A DNA stretch of 64,000 nucleotides from Deltaproteobacteria bacterium. GTDB lineage: Bacteria > Myxococcota_A > Polyangia > Polyangiales > Ga0077539. Shown here one piece after another: positions 44,781 to 53,391 of the stretch. Made by a program: the position numbers and the translations under genes. The notes under the pieces were generated by a model, which was given only the letters and a program-made list of their open reading frames with translations, ran no database searches and was not told the origin of the DNA. Every line of letters begins with the position of its first letter. The stretch's first letter is position 1. Location of the stretch: positions 1-64,000 of the forward strand of contig JAUXYJ010000042.1 of NCBI GenBank assembly GCA_030694465.1, read 5' to 3'.

Positions 44781-45629
44781 TCAGCGCATCGCGAGTCGCG
44801 ATGAATCACTCAGCGTGCGCACAGACTCGACGCGCCCGCCGGTGCTGATCCGCGCGACCCGTCGTGCCCCGTCGGTCTCTTGCCACTGGACTGAGAAGCC
44901 CTGTGCGGTCGCTTGCAGGTCGTGAATGGACGAGACCTCTGTGTCATCGACGAGCACGACGCCTTCGCCAATACGAGTCCCATCAGGTGAAAGCCGCGCA
45001 AAGTAGACTCCGCGGTCCATCTGCACTGCGATCGCGAACCCGCTCGGGTGCACCGCGAGCCGAGTTGTGCGCGGTGACTCAAGCCCGTCGTGCACGATCT
45101 TTGATCGACCCACGGGCCTACGGCTCGCATCGAGCCTGAGAAATCTCACGCGATTATTCGCTGGGTCGCTCCAGGCGGCGACGTAGCCGCCGCTGACCGC
45201 GGCCACATCCGGTGGGTACACGTCGCTCTCTTCGCTCTGCGAGTGGCGCACCAACGCGGGGGCACCCATCGGGGTGCCGGCTTGGTCGGCGAGCATGAGG
45301 TACGCGCGACGATGATCGTGGTCGCCCCAGGTGACGGCGAACCCATGGTTCGTGCTGTGGGCGTGCGCGTCGAGATGCGCGTCGTCGCTCTGCACCGTGA
45401 GCTGTCCACGCTCCATACGCAGGGCGGGTGCTTGCTCGGCCCGTGCGGACCAGCGCGCTGCCTCTTGCTCGTCTCGCGAGCTCTCTACGCTTGGAGAATC
45501 GCTGCGTGTCACGGCGGTGCTGAGCGCGCCCTGCGTCGCAGGGTGACTCACGTTGTCTTGGTTGCTTCGCTTGCAGTGCATCGAGGCCATGACCATGAGC
45601 GCCAAGGGCAGCGTGAGACGAAGTTTCAT
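44781..45629 (-). CDS. Lipoprotein of unknown function
   Basis: A 282-aa product with signal ASMHC (Cys19) and a polar linker. A beta-rich domain has repeated motifs (GFAVTWGDHDHRRAYLML, GYVAAWSDPANNRVRFLRL, GFAIAVQMDRGVYFARL) spaced about 50 residues apart. This suggests propeller blades. Transcribed alone or with the smaller gene upstream. Confidence 0.7.
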   Translation of the reverse strand: MKLRLTLPLALMVMASMHCKRSNQDNVSHPATQGALSTAVTRSDSPSVESSRDEQEAARWSARAEQAPALRMERGQLTVQSDDAHLDAHAHSTNHGFAVTWGDHDHRRAYLMLADQAGTPMGAPALVRHSQSEESDVYPPDVAAVSGGYVAAWSDPANNRVRFLRLDASRRPVGRSKIVHDGLESPRTTRLAVHPSGFAIAVQMDRGVYFARLSPDGTRIGEGVVLVDDTEVSSIHDLQATAQGFSVQWQETDGARRVARISTGGRVESVRTLSDSSRLAMR

Positions 45630-45820
45630 GAATCAACCTTTGTGAATCAGTGGCGTGATGTCCTTAGGCGTAGAAACACCGGCAGAACCTCACAGGGGAG
45701 ACCATCCTACGTGCGAAACGAGCGTTCTGCTACTGCTCCCGGTCGCTTCGTGCGCGGGCTGCACAAAAGTGGACAGCCTCGCGCGAGATGTGCAGCGGCA
45801 GCGGATTGCGGAGGTTCAGG

Positions 45821-46423
45821 TCAGGGAGCGACCGCGCGGATGGTCGCGTCGCGCTCGACCTCGTACAGCTGTGTCTCGGTTCCGGTTGAGCCTTGTCGCG
45901 GCGCCATCGTGATGGTCACTCGAAAGGTCGGGCTCCCCGCAGCGCGCGTCGCGCGACCGGTCTCAGGCCGCTGCCCGGTCTGGAGCGTGACCACTTCGGT
46001 CGCAAATCCCGAGGCCATCTCTGCGTTGGTGATGGTCATCCGGAGCTCTCTGGCGTGGAGGTTTCCCCACGCGAGCGGATCGGTCACGATCTCTGCTGCG
46101 CCGTCGCGACAACGCAGGACCACGGAGGCGCGAAATGGCTGCGCGCCGTTGATCCCGAGGCGCTCAAAGGGCAAGAGCGCGTAGCCCAAAAAGTACGTAA
46201 ACGGCCTGAGATTTTCGCGTTCGTATTGCAACAGGATCGCGGGGGTCACCAGCGGGCGTGCCCACGCGGGGGCCACCGACCGTAGCGCGCGCGAGACGTG
46301 GGCGGCCGCGCGGCGGTTGAGCGTACAAGACTGCGCGTTGGACTCTCGGCTCTGACAAATGACTGCAAAAACAGTAGCGAACGCGCTGAGTACGAGCGCT
46401 CGATGGGTGTGAGAGTTTCGCAT
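45821..46423 (-). CDS. Exported protein of unknown function
   Basis: A 200-aa product from ATG 46423. The signal segment is ALVLSAFATVFAVICQS followed by ESNAQS, a likely signal peptidase I site. The mature part is beta-rich with FRASVVLRC and FRVTITMAP. No family recognised. The longer upstream frame lacks protein-like sequence. Confidence 0.6.
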   Translation of the reverse strand: MRNSHTHRALVLSAFATVFAVICQSRESNAQSCTLNRRAAAHVSRALRSVAPAWARPLVTPAILLQYERENLRPFTYFLGYALLPFERLGINGAQPFRASVVLRCRDGAAEIVTDPLAWGNLHARELRMTITNAEMASGFATEVVTLQTGQRPETGRATRAAGSPTFRVTITMAPRQGSTGTETQLYEVERDATIRAVAP

Positions 46424-46551
46424 GGATGGATTTGAGACCTTCGGGATGACAGTGCACAACGACCCCGCGCCGTGCTTCTCACAAACGCAAGTGCGCCCGG
46501 ATTCTTCACGAGAACCCGCGCGAAGCAAGCTTCAGGCGCCTCAGGGGGGGG

Positions 46552-46968
46552 TTAGCCCGTGAGCTCGTACACCGCGGCCGCTGCGGGCTCGTCGGCCTCG
46601 ACGGGTGTGATCGCATGCGAGCGAATCATCAGGCTGGGCGCACATCGCGCGAGCGCTCGGACGGAGCTGTGGAGCTGCACCGAGGGACCGATGAGCACTG
46701 CCGTCGCGATGCGCCCTTCGCTCCGGACGAGCCAACGGGCGAGGGCCACGATCGCCCCGCGCGCGAACCGTGAGACCGCTTCGGTGTTGACCACGACGGT
46801 GTCAATCGTGGGCGCGCTCGCGAGGGCTCGATCGGCTTGCGCGAGCGCCGTGGTGACGTCGGCCATGGTGACCATCGACTGGCCTGTGATCTGAAGGTGC
46901 GCGTTGGGTAGAGTGATTATTTGCACACAGAGTGCAGGCTCATCGACGCGCGACTGGGTGTGCTCCAT
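46552..46968 (-). CDS. STAS-like small soluble protein
   Basis: A 138-aa product. The fold suggests alternating strands and helices (QIITLPNAHLQITGQS, TIDTVVVNTEAVSRFARGAIVALARWL, IATAVLIGP), similar in shape to STAS/anti-sigma antagonist or SpoIIAA-like domains. The usual phosphorylated Ser is not clear. Family assignment is tentative. No partner kinase nearby except the Hanks kinase at 41.6-43 kb. Confidence 0.5.
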   Translation of the reverse strand: MEHTQSRVDEPALCVQIITLPNAHLQITGQSMVTMADVTTALAQADRALASAPTIDTVVVNTEAVSRFARGAIVALARWLVRSEGRIATAVLIGPSVQLHSSVRALARCAPSLMIRSHAITPVEADEPAAAAVYELTG

Positions 46969-47017
46969 GCGCTTGAGCGTGACGCGAATGCGGTGATGTG
47001 CAAGCCGTAGCGAGGCT

Positions 47018-48004
47018 TTAGCGCTTGTTTAGAAAGTCAACCAGGGGCTCGAAGACCTGCTGGCGTGCGTCTCGCGCGACGAACAAATCCGCGTGCGAAT
47101 ACGGTAGCGAATCGCTCCCTGCGCGAACCAAGAGCTTCTCCGTGCTTCGCGCGTGACCGTGCGCAAACGTCGCGGTCTGGGCCGGGACAATGCCGTCTCC
47201 GTTGGCAAAGAACGTCGCGAGCGGAGCGTCAAAGCGCGCCACATCATCTGCGAGGGTGCGTCCGTTTACCAGCAAATCACCACGCCGAATCCAGTGCGCC
47301 ATCTCACGATTCACGTGCCGTGACGGGTCCTCGACGGTGTGGATCATCTCGGCGGCGTTTCCCAAGTCCGTCGCGTCGGGGTTGAGATAGAGCTTGAGCG
47401 CCCACGGGGCGACCTTCGCGATGGTGGGCAGCGCGAGCTTCGCCATCTGCCGTGTGCCACGAACTCCCACGGCGCCTGCGAGCATCGGTGAGCGAAAAAG
47501 CACGCCCAACAGCGGATGCGACTGCACCCATCGCACGGGCGAGCCCATCAAGACCACGCGACCCTCGACCGCCTTGGGGTGCTGTGTTCGGTACAAGAGC
47601 GAGAGCGTCCCGCCGAGGGATGCGCCGACGAGATCGATCTCGCGAGGGCGTGAGGTCTTGTGTGCGACAGCAGCGTCCATCGCGGAGGCGAGATCTGTCA
47701 GCGCGAGATCGCCCAGCCCATAGGCAGCGCTTTTGAAGAGCTTGGTCTTGCTCGAGCGGCCCTGCTCGCGGAGGTCGACGGTGAAGACCTCGTGACCCGC
47801 GTCGGCGAGCGCCGCGATGATCGAGCGGTCGCCGGGGTGATAGTTAAAAATGTACGAGTTCATGCCGTAGCCCGGGACCACGAACACCGCGCGTTTGCTG
47901 CGGTCGTAGTGGTCTGGGTGCACGGTGCGGTAGAGCGCGAGGTCCCAGCCGCGGCCGTTGTCTACGTGAAACCACTCGCGCCGGACGCGCTCACTTCCGC
48001 GCAT
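47018..48004 (-). CDS. Alpha/beta hydrolase, PhaC-like
   Basis: A 328-aa product. It has VFVVPGYGMNSYIF, the nucleophile elbow VGASLGGTLSLL with a Ser, an Asp in FANGDGIVPA and a His in SHADLFV. The order and the VPGYG start resemble PhaC/lipase-like hydrolases, although the usual PhaC Cys is a Ser. It overlaps proC by 14 bp and may be co-transcribed with it. Confidence 0.82.
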   Translation of the reverse strand: MRGSERVRREWFHVDNGRGWDLALYRTVHPDHYDRSKRAVFVVPGYGMNSYIFNYHPGDRSIIAALADAGHEVFTVDLREQGRSSKTKLFKSAAYGLGDLALTDLASAMDAAVAHKTSRPREIDLVGASLGGTLSLLYRTQHPKAVEGRVVLMGSPVRWVQSHPLLGVLFRSPMLAGAVGVRGTRQMAKLALPTIAKVAPWALKLYLNPDATDLGNAAEMIHTVEDPSRHVNREMAHWIRRGDLLVNGRTLADDVARFDAPLATFFANGDGIVPAQTATFAHGHARSTEKLLVRAGSDSLPYSHADLFVARDARQQVFEPLVDFLNKR

Positions 48005-48815
48005 CGCCGAGCTCCTTGGCTCTGCGCGTCGCGGCCTCGACGGCGTTGATCAACGTGGTGCGAAGGCCGCCCGCTTCGAGCGTGTGCAGCCCCGCGATGG
48101 CCGTGCCGCCGGGGGAGGTCACCTGGTCTTTGAGCTTTCCGGGGTGCTCGCCGGTCTCAAGGAGCATGTGGGCGCTTCCGAACAACGTCTGCGCTGCGAG
48201 CTCTAGCGCGACATCGCGTGACAAGCCCACTTTGACGCCCGCGTCCGAGAGCGCCTCCATGATCAAAAAGATGTACGCAGGCCCCGAGCCCGAGAGCCCC
48301 GTGACGGCATCAAGGTGCACTTCGTCCACGGTAACAACGCGACCTACGAGTAAAAACACAGCCTTGGCGATGTCCATGTCTTCGTCCGTTGCGTGCGTCC
48401 CCGCGCTGATCGCCGTGGCGCTCTGCCCGACCATCGCGGCCGTGTTGGGCATCGCGCGCACGACGCGAGTCCCCGGCTCGAGCAGTGACTCGATGGTGGC
48501 CGTTGTGATCCCAGCGGCGACCGAGAGCACCACCGCCCCACGCGCGATGTGTGCGCGAAGGCCGGGCAAAACGCTGGTCATGACCTGAGGCTTCACCGCG
48601 AGCACAACAATCTGTGCGTCGGCTACGCACGCGGCGTTGTCGCTGGCTGCGGTGATCCCGTAGCGCTCGGCCATCCGCTGCGCGCGCTCAAACCGTCGCG
48701 CCGAGGCGACGATCGCGCCGGGGCCCACGTCTTCGGCGCGGCAGAGCCCCTTGATGAGCGCTTCGGCCATGTTGCCCGCACCTACGAACGCAATCTTTTT
48801 TCGATCAAGCTTCAT
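47991..48815 (-). CDS. proC: Pyrroline-5-carboxylate reductase
   Basis: A 274-aa enzyme catalysing the last step of proline synthesis. It begins KIAFVGAGNMAEALIKGL (NAD(P)-binding). VLAVKPQ, RAMPNTAAMVGQ, GLSGSGPAYIFL and DQVTSPGGTAIAGL follow. The start ATG 48815 is preferred over an upstream one. It diverges from proB, so two proline genes sit back to back and may share regulation. Confidence 0.96.
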   Translation of the reverse strand: MKLDRKKIAFVGAGNMAEALIKGLCRAEDVGPGAIVASARRFERAQRMAERYGITAASDNAACVADAQIVVLAVKPQVMTSVLPGLRAHIARGAVVLSVAAGITTATIESLLEPGTRVVRAMPNTAAMVGQSATAISAGTHATDEDMDIAKAVFLLVGRVVTVDEVHLDAVTGLSGSGPAYIFLIMEALSDAGVKVGLSRDVALELAAQTLFGSAHMLLETGEHPGKLKDQVTSPGGTAIAGLHTLEAGGLRTTLINAVEAATRRAKELGDARK

Positions 48816-48941
48816 GTTGCTACCGCTGTGGACTACGACACTCTGCACGATTGTCTAAGAAACGCGTCGCGCGTGGCTCTTGGATTTCATCATCGCGCGT
48901 GTACCTTGCGCCGCGTGATCGTCGACCAACGCTTGTCTTGG

Positions 48942-50024
48942 ATGAACAACGTCCGCCGCGTCGTTGTAAAAATTGGCACCGGGGTGCTCACTACCAAAGG
49001 TGCGATAGACCGCGCAATTCTCGATGGAATCGCGAGTGACTGCGCCGCGCTTCAGCGCGCCGGACGCGACGTCGTCGTGGTCTCGTCCGGAGCCATCGCG
49101 CTCGGGGTAGGTGTGCTCGCATATCCCACACGGCCCAAGACCATGGACGCGCTGCAGGCCTGCGCGGCCGCGGGGCAGGGAGAGCTCATCCGCTTGTGGC
49201 GCGAGGCCTTTGCGCCCCACGGTCGACCTGTGGCCCAGGTGCTCTTGACGCACTCAGACCTCGCGGATCGCAAGCGGTATCTCAACGCGCGGCGCGCGCT
49301 CGCCGAGCTTCAGCGCCGAGGGGCCGTGGCGGTCATCAACGAGAACGACACCGTGTCCGTCGACGAGATCGCGTTTGGTGACAACGACGCGCTCAGCGCG
49401 CAGGTGACCAACCTCGTGGGCGCCGAGCTCTTGGTGATGTTGTCCGTCGCGCCCGCGCTGCTCGATGGCGATCGCCGCGTGCCCATGGTGCTCGCGGGAG
49501 ACGCCACGGCCGAGAGCTTTGTGCGCACCGAGACCTCTGCCGGTGGCAAGGGCGGCATGGTCACCAAGGTGAGAGCTGCGCGCACGGTGACCGCGATCGG
49601 CGCGGCCGCGGTGATCGCAGAGGGTCGCTCGCCAGGGATTTTGTCCAGGGTTTTGGCAGGCGAAGATGTCGGGACTTTCTTCGGTGCCTCGGTCGAACGC
49701 CTCGCGAGCCGCAAGCACTGGATCGCGCACACGCTCCGCAGCAAGGGCACGCTGGTGTTGGACGACGGGGCGGCCAAGGCGATCCGCGCCGGGCGGAGCT
49801 TGCTTCCTTCGGGTGTGATCGAGACCCGCGGAGACTTCGGACAAGGCGAAGCTGTGGACCTCGTGCGTGAAGACGGCGTGGTCCTTGGGCGCGGGCTCAC
49901 CGTGTACGACGCCGCGGAGCTGCTGTTAATCCGCCGCAAGAAATCCAGCGAAATCGAGTCGCTCTTGGGCTATCATCTCGGCGACGAGGTGGTGCACGCC
50001 GACGACCTTGTGCTCGCGACCTGA
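48942..50024 (+). CDS. proB: Glutamate 5-kinase
   Basis: A 360-aa enzyme that phosphorylates glutamate in the first step of proline synthesis. The amino-acid-kinase fold is visible: RRVVVKIGTGVLTT, VVSSGAIALG, VINENDTVS, FGDNDALSAQV and GGKGGMVTKV. A C-terminal PUA domain follows (KGTLVLDDGAAKAI, GRGLTVYDAAELLLI). The ATG at 48942 was chosen; GTG 48915 is an alternative nine codons earlier. proA is not adjacent. Confidence 0.95.
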   Translation: MNNVRRVVVKIGTGVLTTKGAIDRAILDGIASDCAALQRAGRDVVVVSSGAIALGVGVLAYPTRPKTMDALQACAAAGQGELIRLWREAFAPHGRPVAQVLLTHSDLADRKRYLNARRALAELQRRGAVAVINENDTVSVDEIAFGDNDALSAQVTNLVGAELLVMLSVAPALLDGDRRVPMVLAGDATAESFVRTETSAGGKGGMVTKVRAARTVTAIGAAAVIAEGRSPGILSRVLAGEDVGTFFGASVERLASRKHWIAHTLRSKGTLVLDDGAAKAIRAGRSLLPSGVIETRGDFGQGEAVDLVREDGVVLGRGLTVYDAAELLLIRRKKSSEIESLLGYHLGDEVVHADDLVLAT

Positions 50025-50030
50025 GCCCAT

Positions 50031-50046
50031 CCGGCGACGTCGCCGG
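50031..50046. repeat. Dispersed palindrome, copy 6 (intergenic)
   Basis: Complete 16-bp palindrome in the 32-bp gap between the convergent proB and the secreted protein gene. Confidence 0.9.
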
Positions 50047-50056
50047 GTGGGGTCAC

Positions 50057-50587
50057 TCAGCGGTGGATTCGGTCCAAGTGCGTCACGTACCACTGGTCGC
50101 CCCAGTGGATGAGCACGTTGACCCGCAGGGCGATCTCGCGGCGCCCCGCGCGCACGACCAAGCGAGAGCCGTAGCAGCTGTAGTAGGGCAGCCGGTTGGC
50201 CTCGCGCCCTACGCTCATCCAGACGCACGTGGACGACGGCACAAACCGCACGAAACTCAGCGTCTGTCCCCGCGGAAGCGTCTCTCGATACGCCGCGATG
50301 TCTCTCGCGTATTCGCGTAACAGCCGCGCGTGATAGCCCCGCGCGCCGTGCATGTCCTTGATGGCCAAGAAGGGCTCAAGGGGCAAAAAGAAGCGCTGCG
50401 CGGTCTCGATGGAGCCGCCGTTGAGCGCATCGAAGAGCACACGCGATCGCTCGGCGACGTCGCCGGGTGGAGGCCGCGTCGGCGCGGTGCGCTGTCTCGC
50501 GGCGTTGACCTCGGGGATCGTGATCGTGGGCCACGGATCTGCGCCCACCGGAGCGGTGAGCGAGAGCAACGTGGCGAGCGTGAGCAT
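50057..50587 (-). CDS. Small exported protein of unknown function
   Basis: A 176-aa product from ATG 50587, with signal peptide MLTLATLLSLTAPVGA. After a Pro-rich linker carrying a copy of the palindrome (PPPGDVAER), the mature domain has FLPLEPFLAIKDMHGARGYH, TCVWMSVGREANRLPYYSCYG and VLIHWGDQWYVTHL. Two cysteines may form a disulphide. No family recognised. It is bracketed by palindrome copies 6 and 7 and divergent from the NAD operon. Confidence 0.65.
   Translation of the reverse strand: MLTLATLLSLTAPVGADPWPTITIPEVNAARQRTAPTRPPPGDVAERSRVLFDALNGGSIETAQRFFLPLEPFLAIKDMHGARGYHARLLREYARDIAAYRETLPRGQTLSFVRFVPSSTCVWMSVGREANRLPYYSCYGSRLVVRAGRREIALRVNVLIHWGDQWYVTHLDRIHR
50452..50466. repeat. Dispersed palindrome, copy 7 (inside secreted-protein gene)
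   Basis: CGGCGACGTCGCCGG, 15 of 16 bases, translated as PGDVAE in the linker behind the signal peptide. Confidence 0.85.
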
Positions 50588-50674
50588 CGTGGTGTGTTGG
50601 GAGGGCTTAGGCACAGCGGACACGAAGGGGTGTACCGCGCATGGCCTCGCGTGTGGTAATCGCTGACGACGATC

Positions 50675-51679
50675 ATGACGACAGTGTTGGTCACCGGCGC
50701 GACAGGTTTTTTGGGACGACACACCGTGCGCGCGCTCTTGGCGCGTGGGCACGCGGTGAGGGCCATGGCGCGCAATCCGCCCATGGATTTTGCAGCGCAA
50801 ATGGGCCCTGGCGCGCTCACGATGGTGCAGGGCGACGTGCTTGATGAGGCTGCGCTTGCGGGCGCGATGGAGGGCGTCGGGGCGGTGTTTCACCTCGCGG
50901 GGATGGTCTCGCGCGATCCCAGTGACGCGGACGCGCTCTATCGGGCCCATGTGCTGGGTACACGCGCGGTGATCGAAGCGGCGCGCGCGGCCAAGGTCAA
51001 GCGCTTCGTCTACGCCAGCACAAGCGGGACCGTGGGCATCTCGGACGAGCCCACGCTCGCGACCGAACAAGACGACCCGCCGGTGCGTTGGCTCTCGCGC
51101 TTTGGGTATTACCGAGCCAAATGGCTCGCCGAAAAAGAGGCCCTCGCGGCAAACAGCGCGACGCTCGAGGTGGTCAGCGTCAACCCCTCGCTCTTGCTTG
51201 GTCCCGGCGACGCGTTTGGCTCGTCGACCGACGACGTGCGCAAGTTTTTAGACCGCGCGATCCCGGCGACCCCGCGCGGCGGGATCGCGTTTGTCGACGC
51301 GCGCGACGCGGCCGAGGCGATGGTCCTCGCGTTTGAGCGCGGTCGCCCCGGAGAGCGCTACCTGATCAACGGGGCCAACATGAGCGTGCGCTCTTTTTTT
51401 GCACGCCTCGCGCGCGCCTCGGGGGTCGAGGCTCCTGCGCTCTCGTTGCCCAAATCGCGTGAGGTCGCGCGGCTGTCCACTGCGGTGTTTGCGCGCATGG
51501 TCCGTGCGATCGGTGGCGAGTCTCCGGTGGACCCCGCGAGCGTCGAGATGGGGCAGCTCTTTTGGTACGTCAGCGCGGACAAGGCAGAGCGCGAGCTGGG
51601 CTGGGCTCCGCGCGATCCGCAGCAGACCCTGCTCGACACGATCCGTGATTTGCGCGGAGAGCGCACCCACGCGGCGTGA
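50675..51679 (+). CDS. NAD(P)-dependent epimerase / dihydroflavonol reductase-like protein
   Basis: A 334-aa extended short-chain dehydrogenase. It has the nucleotide loop TGATGFLGRH, a YASTSGTVG Ser segment, and catalytic YxxxK in GYYRAKWLAEK. It acts on an unknown carbonyl substrate. It is the first gene of a three-gene operon: its stop overlaps the GTG start of the nadE fusion. Confidence 0.88.
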   Translation: MTTVLVTGATGFLGRHTVRALLARGHAVRAMARNPPMDFAAQMGPGALTMVQGDVLDEAALAGAMEGVGAVFHLAGMVSRDPSDADALYRAHVLGTRAVIEAARAAKVKRFVYASTSGTVGISDEPTLATEQDDPPVRWLSRFGYYRAKWLAEKEALAANSATLEVVSVNPSLLLGPGDAFGSSTDDVRKFLDRAIPATPRGGIAFVDARDAAEAMVLAFERGRPGERYLINGANMSVRSFFARLARASGVEAPALSLPKSREVARLSTAVFARMVRAIGGESPVDPASVEMGQLFWYVSADKAERELGWAPRDPQQTLLDTIRDLRGERTHAA

Positions 51680-53391
51680 GCACGATGGATGTGTCCGCGC
51701 AGGCACAGCTCGCCGCGGTGAGGCTCGCGAGGGGCTTCTGTGCAGAGCGTGTGCTCGCGGCCAAAGTGCAGCGGATCTTGGGATTTTTCAGACAGAATGC
51801 GCTCGATTGCGCCGTGGTGGGGCTCAGCGGTGGCGTGGATTCGGCGCTGGTGTTGGCGCTCTTGCAGGCCGCGATGCGCGCAGAGGGCTCAGCGCTCAAG
51901 CGCGTGGTCGCGCTCAGCGTGCCCATCGAGAGCGCCGGCGCGACGACCCAGCAAGAGTCTAATCGACTTGCAAAATCAGTAGCAGATTCACTCGAGAGTG
52001 AGCTCTGGGTCAGCCCGCAGGGGCCCGCGATGGAGGCCCTCATGCGCTCTCTCACGGACGCCTCGGGGATCTCGCCGACGCCGTGGGCGCAGGGCCAAGC
52101 GCTGAGCGTCTTGCGCACACCGGTGCTCTACGGCGCCGCGGCGATGTTGCAATCTCAGGGATTTCGCTCGGTTGTCGTGGGGACTACCAATCGCGATGAG
52201 GGCGCGCTCTTGGGCTTCTTTGGCAAGGCCTCGGACGCCATGGTGGACGTTCAGCCCATCGCGGACCTCCACAAGTCCGAGGTGCGCGCGCTCGCTCGGC
52301 TATGCAAAATCCCAGACGAAGTGATCTCTCGTGCGCCACGCGGTGACGTGTTTGATGGGCGCGATGACCACGCCATGATCGGCGCGAGCTACGACGAGGT
52401 CGAGCTCTTTCTGTCGCTCTTAGCCTACGGCTTCGAGCAAGAAGCACACGCGCTCAGTGCTGCAAAATCGCTGATAGCGCTCTGTGCGCACAACGCCCAC
52501 AAGTACCGTGTCGCCAGCCCCGCGGTCTTTCTCGACGTGATGCCACGCGGCGTGCCCGGCGGGTGGACGGACACCCCGTTTGCGCCGCGCACCGAGCGCA
52601 AGCCCGCGCCCGGCGTGCTCGTCGGGGCCTTCACGTTGGACACCCTCGCGCTCGATCCTGTGGGGTCTCTCGCGACGCTCACCGAGGTGAGCCGTCTGCG
52701 TCCCGAGCTGGGATCGATCACGCAGTGTGACAACGTGCTGAGCGCGCGCGACAGCGAGCTCTTGCGCGACGCGATGGACAGCGCACCCGAGCAGGCCTCG
52801 GTGGGTGTGACCGGTGTGCAGCGCTCGTACGGCCAAGGCTCGGTCCGCAGCACCGCGTTTGCACCTGCCCTCGCTGCGCAGCTCTGGGAGCGCACGCGCG
52901 CGTTGGCTCCCGCTGTGCGATTTTGTGATGCTTTTTCGGCCACGGATGCGTTTGCGACCGAGCGGCGAACGGGCCACATGGCGTGGCGCGTGGTGGGGCT
53001 CTCCCCCATCCTGCGCTTCATGCGCTATGCGCCGGGGGGGCAACACTTTGCACACTATGACGCGGGCTTTGACTACCGCGATGGGCGCCGGTCGCTGCTC
53101 TCGATTGTGTTCTATCTCACCGACGGGCCATCGTCGGGAGCCCTGCGTTTTATCAGTGAATCTCAGTCTTCGATGCCTACTTCGGCGCGCTCGTTCGACG
53201 ACTGGACGCGCCCCTCGCGAGACGACGAGGTCCTCGCCTCGGTGCATCCCAAGGTGGGCCGTGTCGTGCTGTTTGATCATCGGCTCTGTCACGACGTCGC
53301 CCCTTGGGAGGGCCCTGGTGATCGCGTGATCATCCGCGGCGATGTCGTCTACGAGGCCATCCCTGACCAGCCCGTCGAGCGCCTCGCGTGA
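51676..53391 (+). CDS. NAD synthetase fused to 2-oxoglutarate/Fe(II) dioxygenase
   Basis: A 571-aa fusion. Residues about 1-285 are ammonia-dependent NadE: the ATP pyrophosphatase loop is GLSGGVDSALVL (51-56 SGGVDS), followed by VVGTTNRDEGALLGFF, PIADLHKSEVRALA and APRGDVFDG. NadE amidates nicotinate adenine dinucleotide to NAD. Residues about 370-560 form a prolyl-4-hydroxylase-type dioxygenase: iron ligands His460, Asp462 (HYDAGF) and His539 (LCHDV), and Arg554 for 2-oxoglutarate. A linker of about 80 residues joins them. GTG 51676 overlaps the upstream stop; the 3' end overlaps the next gene the same way. The purpose of the oxygenase is unknown. Confidence 0.88.
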   Translation: MSTMDVSAQAQLAAVRLARGFCAERVLAAKVQRILGFFRQNALDCAVVGLSGGVDSALVLALLQAAMRAEGSALKRVVALSVPIESAGATTQQESNRLAKSVADSLESELWVSPQGPAMEALMRSLTDASGISPTPWAQGQALSVLRTPVLYGAAAMLQSQGFRSVVVGTTNRDEGALLGFFGKASDAMVDVQPIADLHKSEVRALARLCKIPDEVISRAPRGDVFDGRDDHAMIGASYDEVELFLSLLAYGFEQEAHALSAAKSLIALCAHNAHKYRVASPAVFLDVMPRGVPGGWTDTPFAPRTERKPAPGVLVGAFTLDTLALDPVGSLATLTEVSRLRPELGSITQCDNVLSARDSELLRDAMDSAPEQASVGVTGVQRSYGQGSVRSTAFAPALAAQLWERTRALAPAVRFCDAFSATDAFATERRTGHMAWRVVGLSPILRFMRYAPGGQHFAHYDAGFDYRDGRRSLLSIVFYLTDGPSSGALRFISESQSSMPTSARSFDDWTRPSRDDEVLASVHPKVGRVVLFDHRLCHDVAPWEGPGDRVIIRGDVVYEAIPDQPVERLA

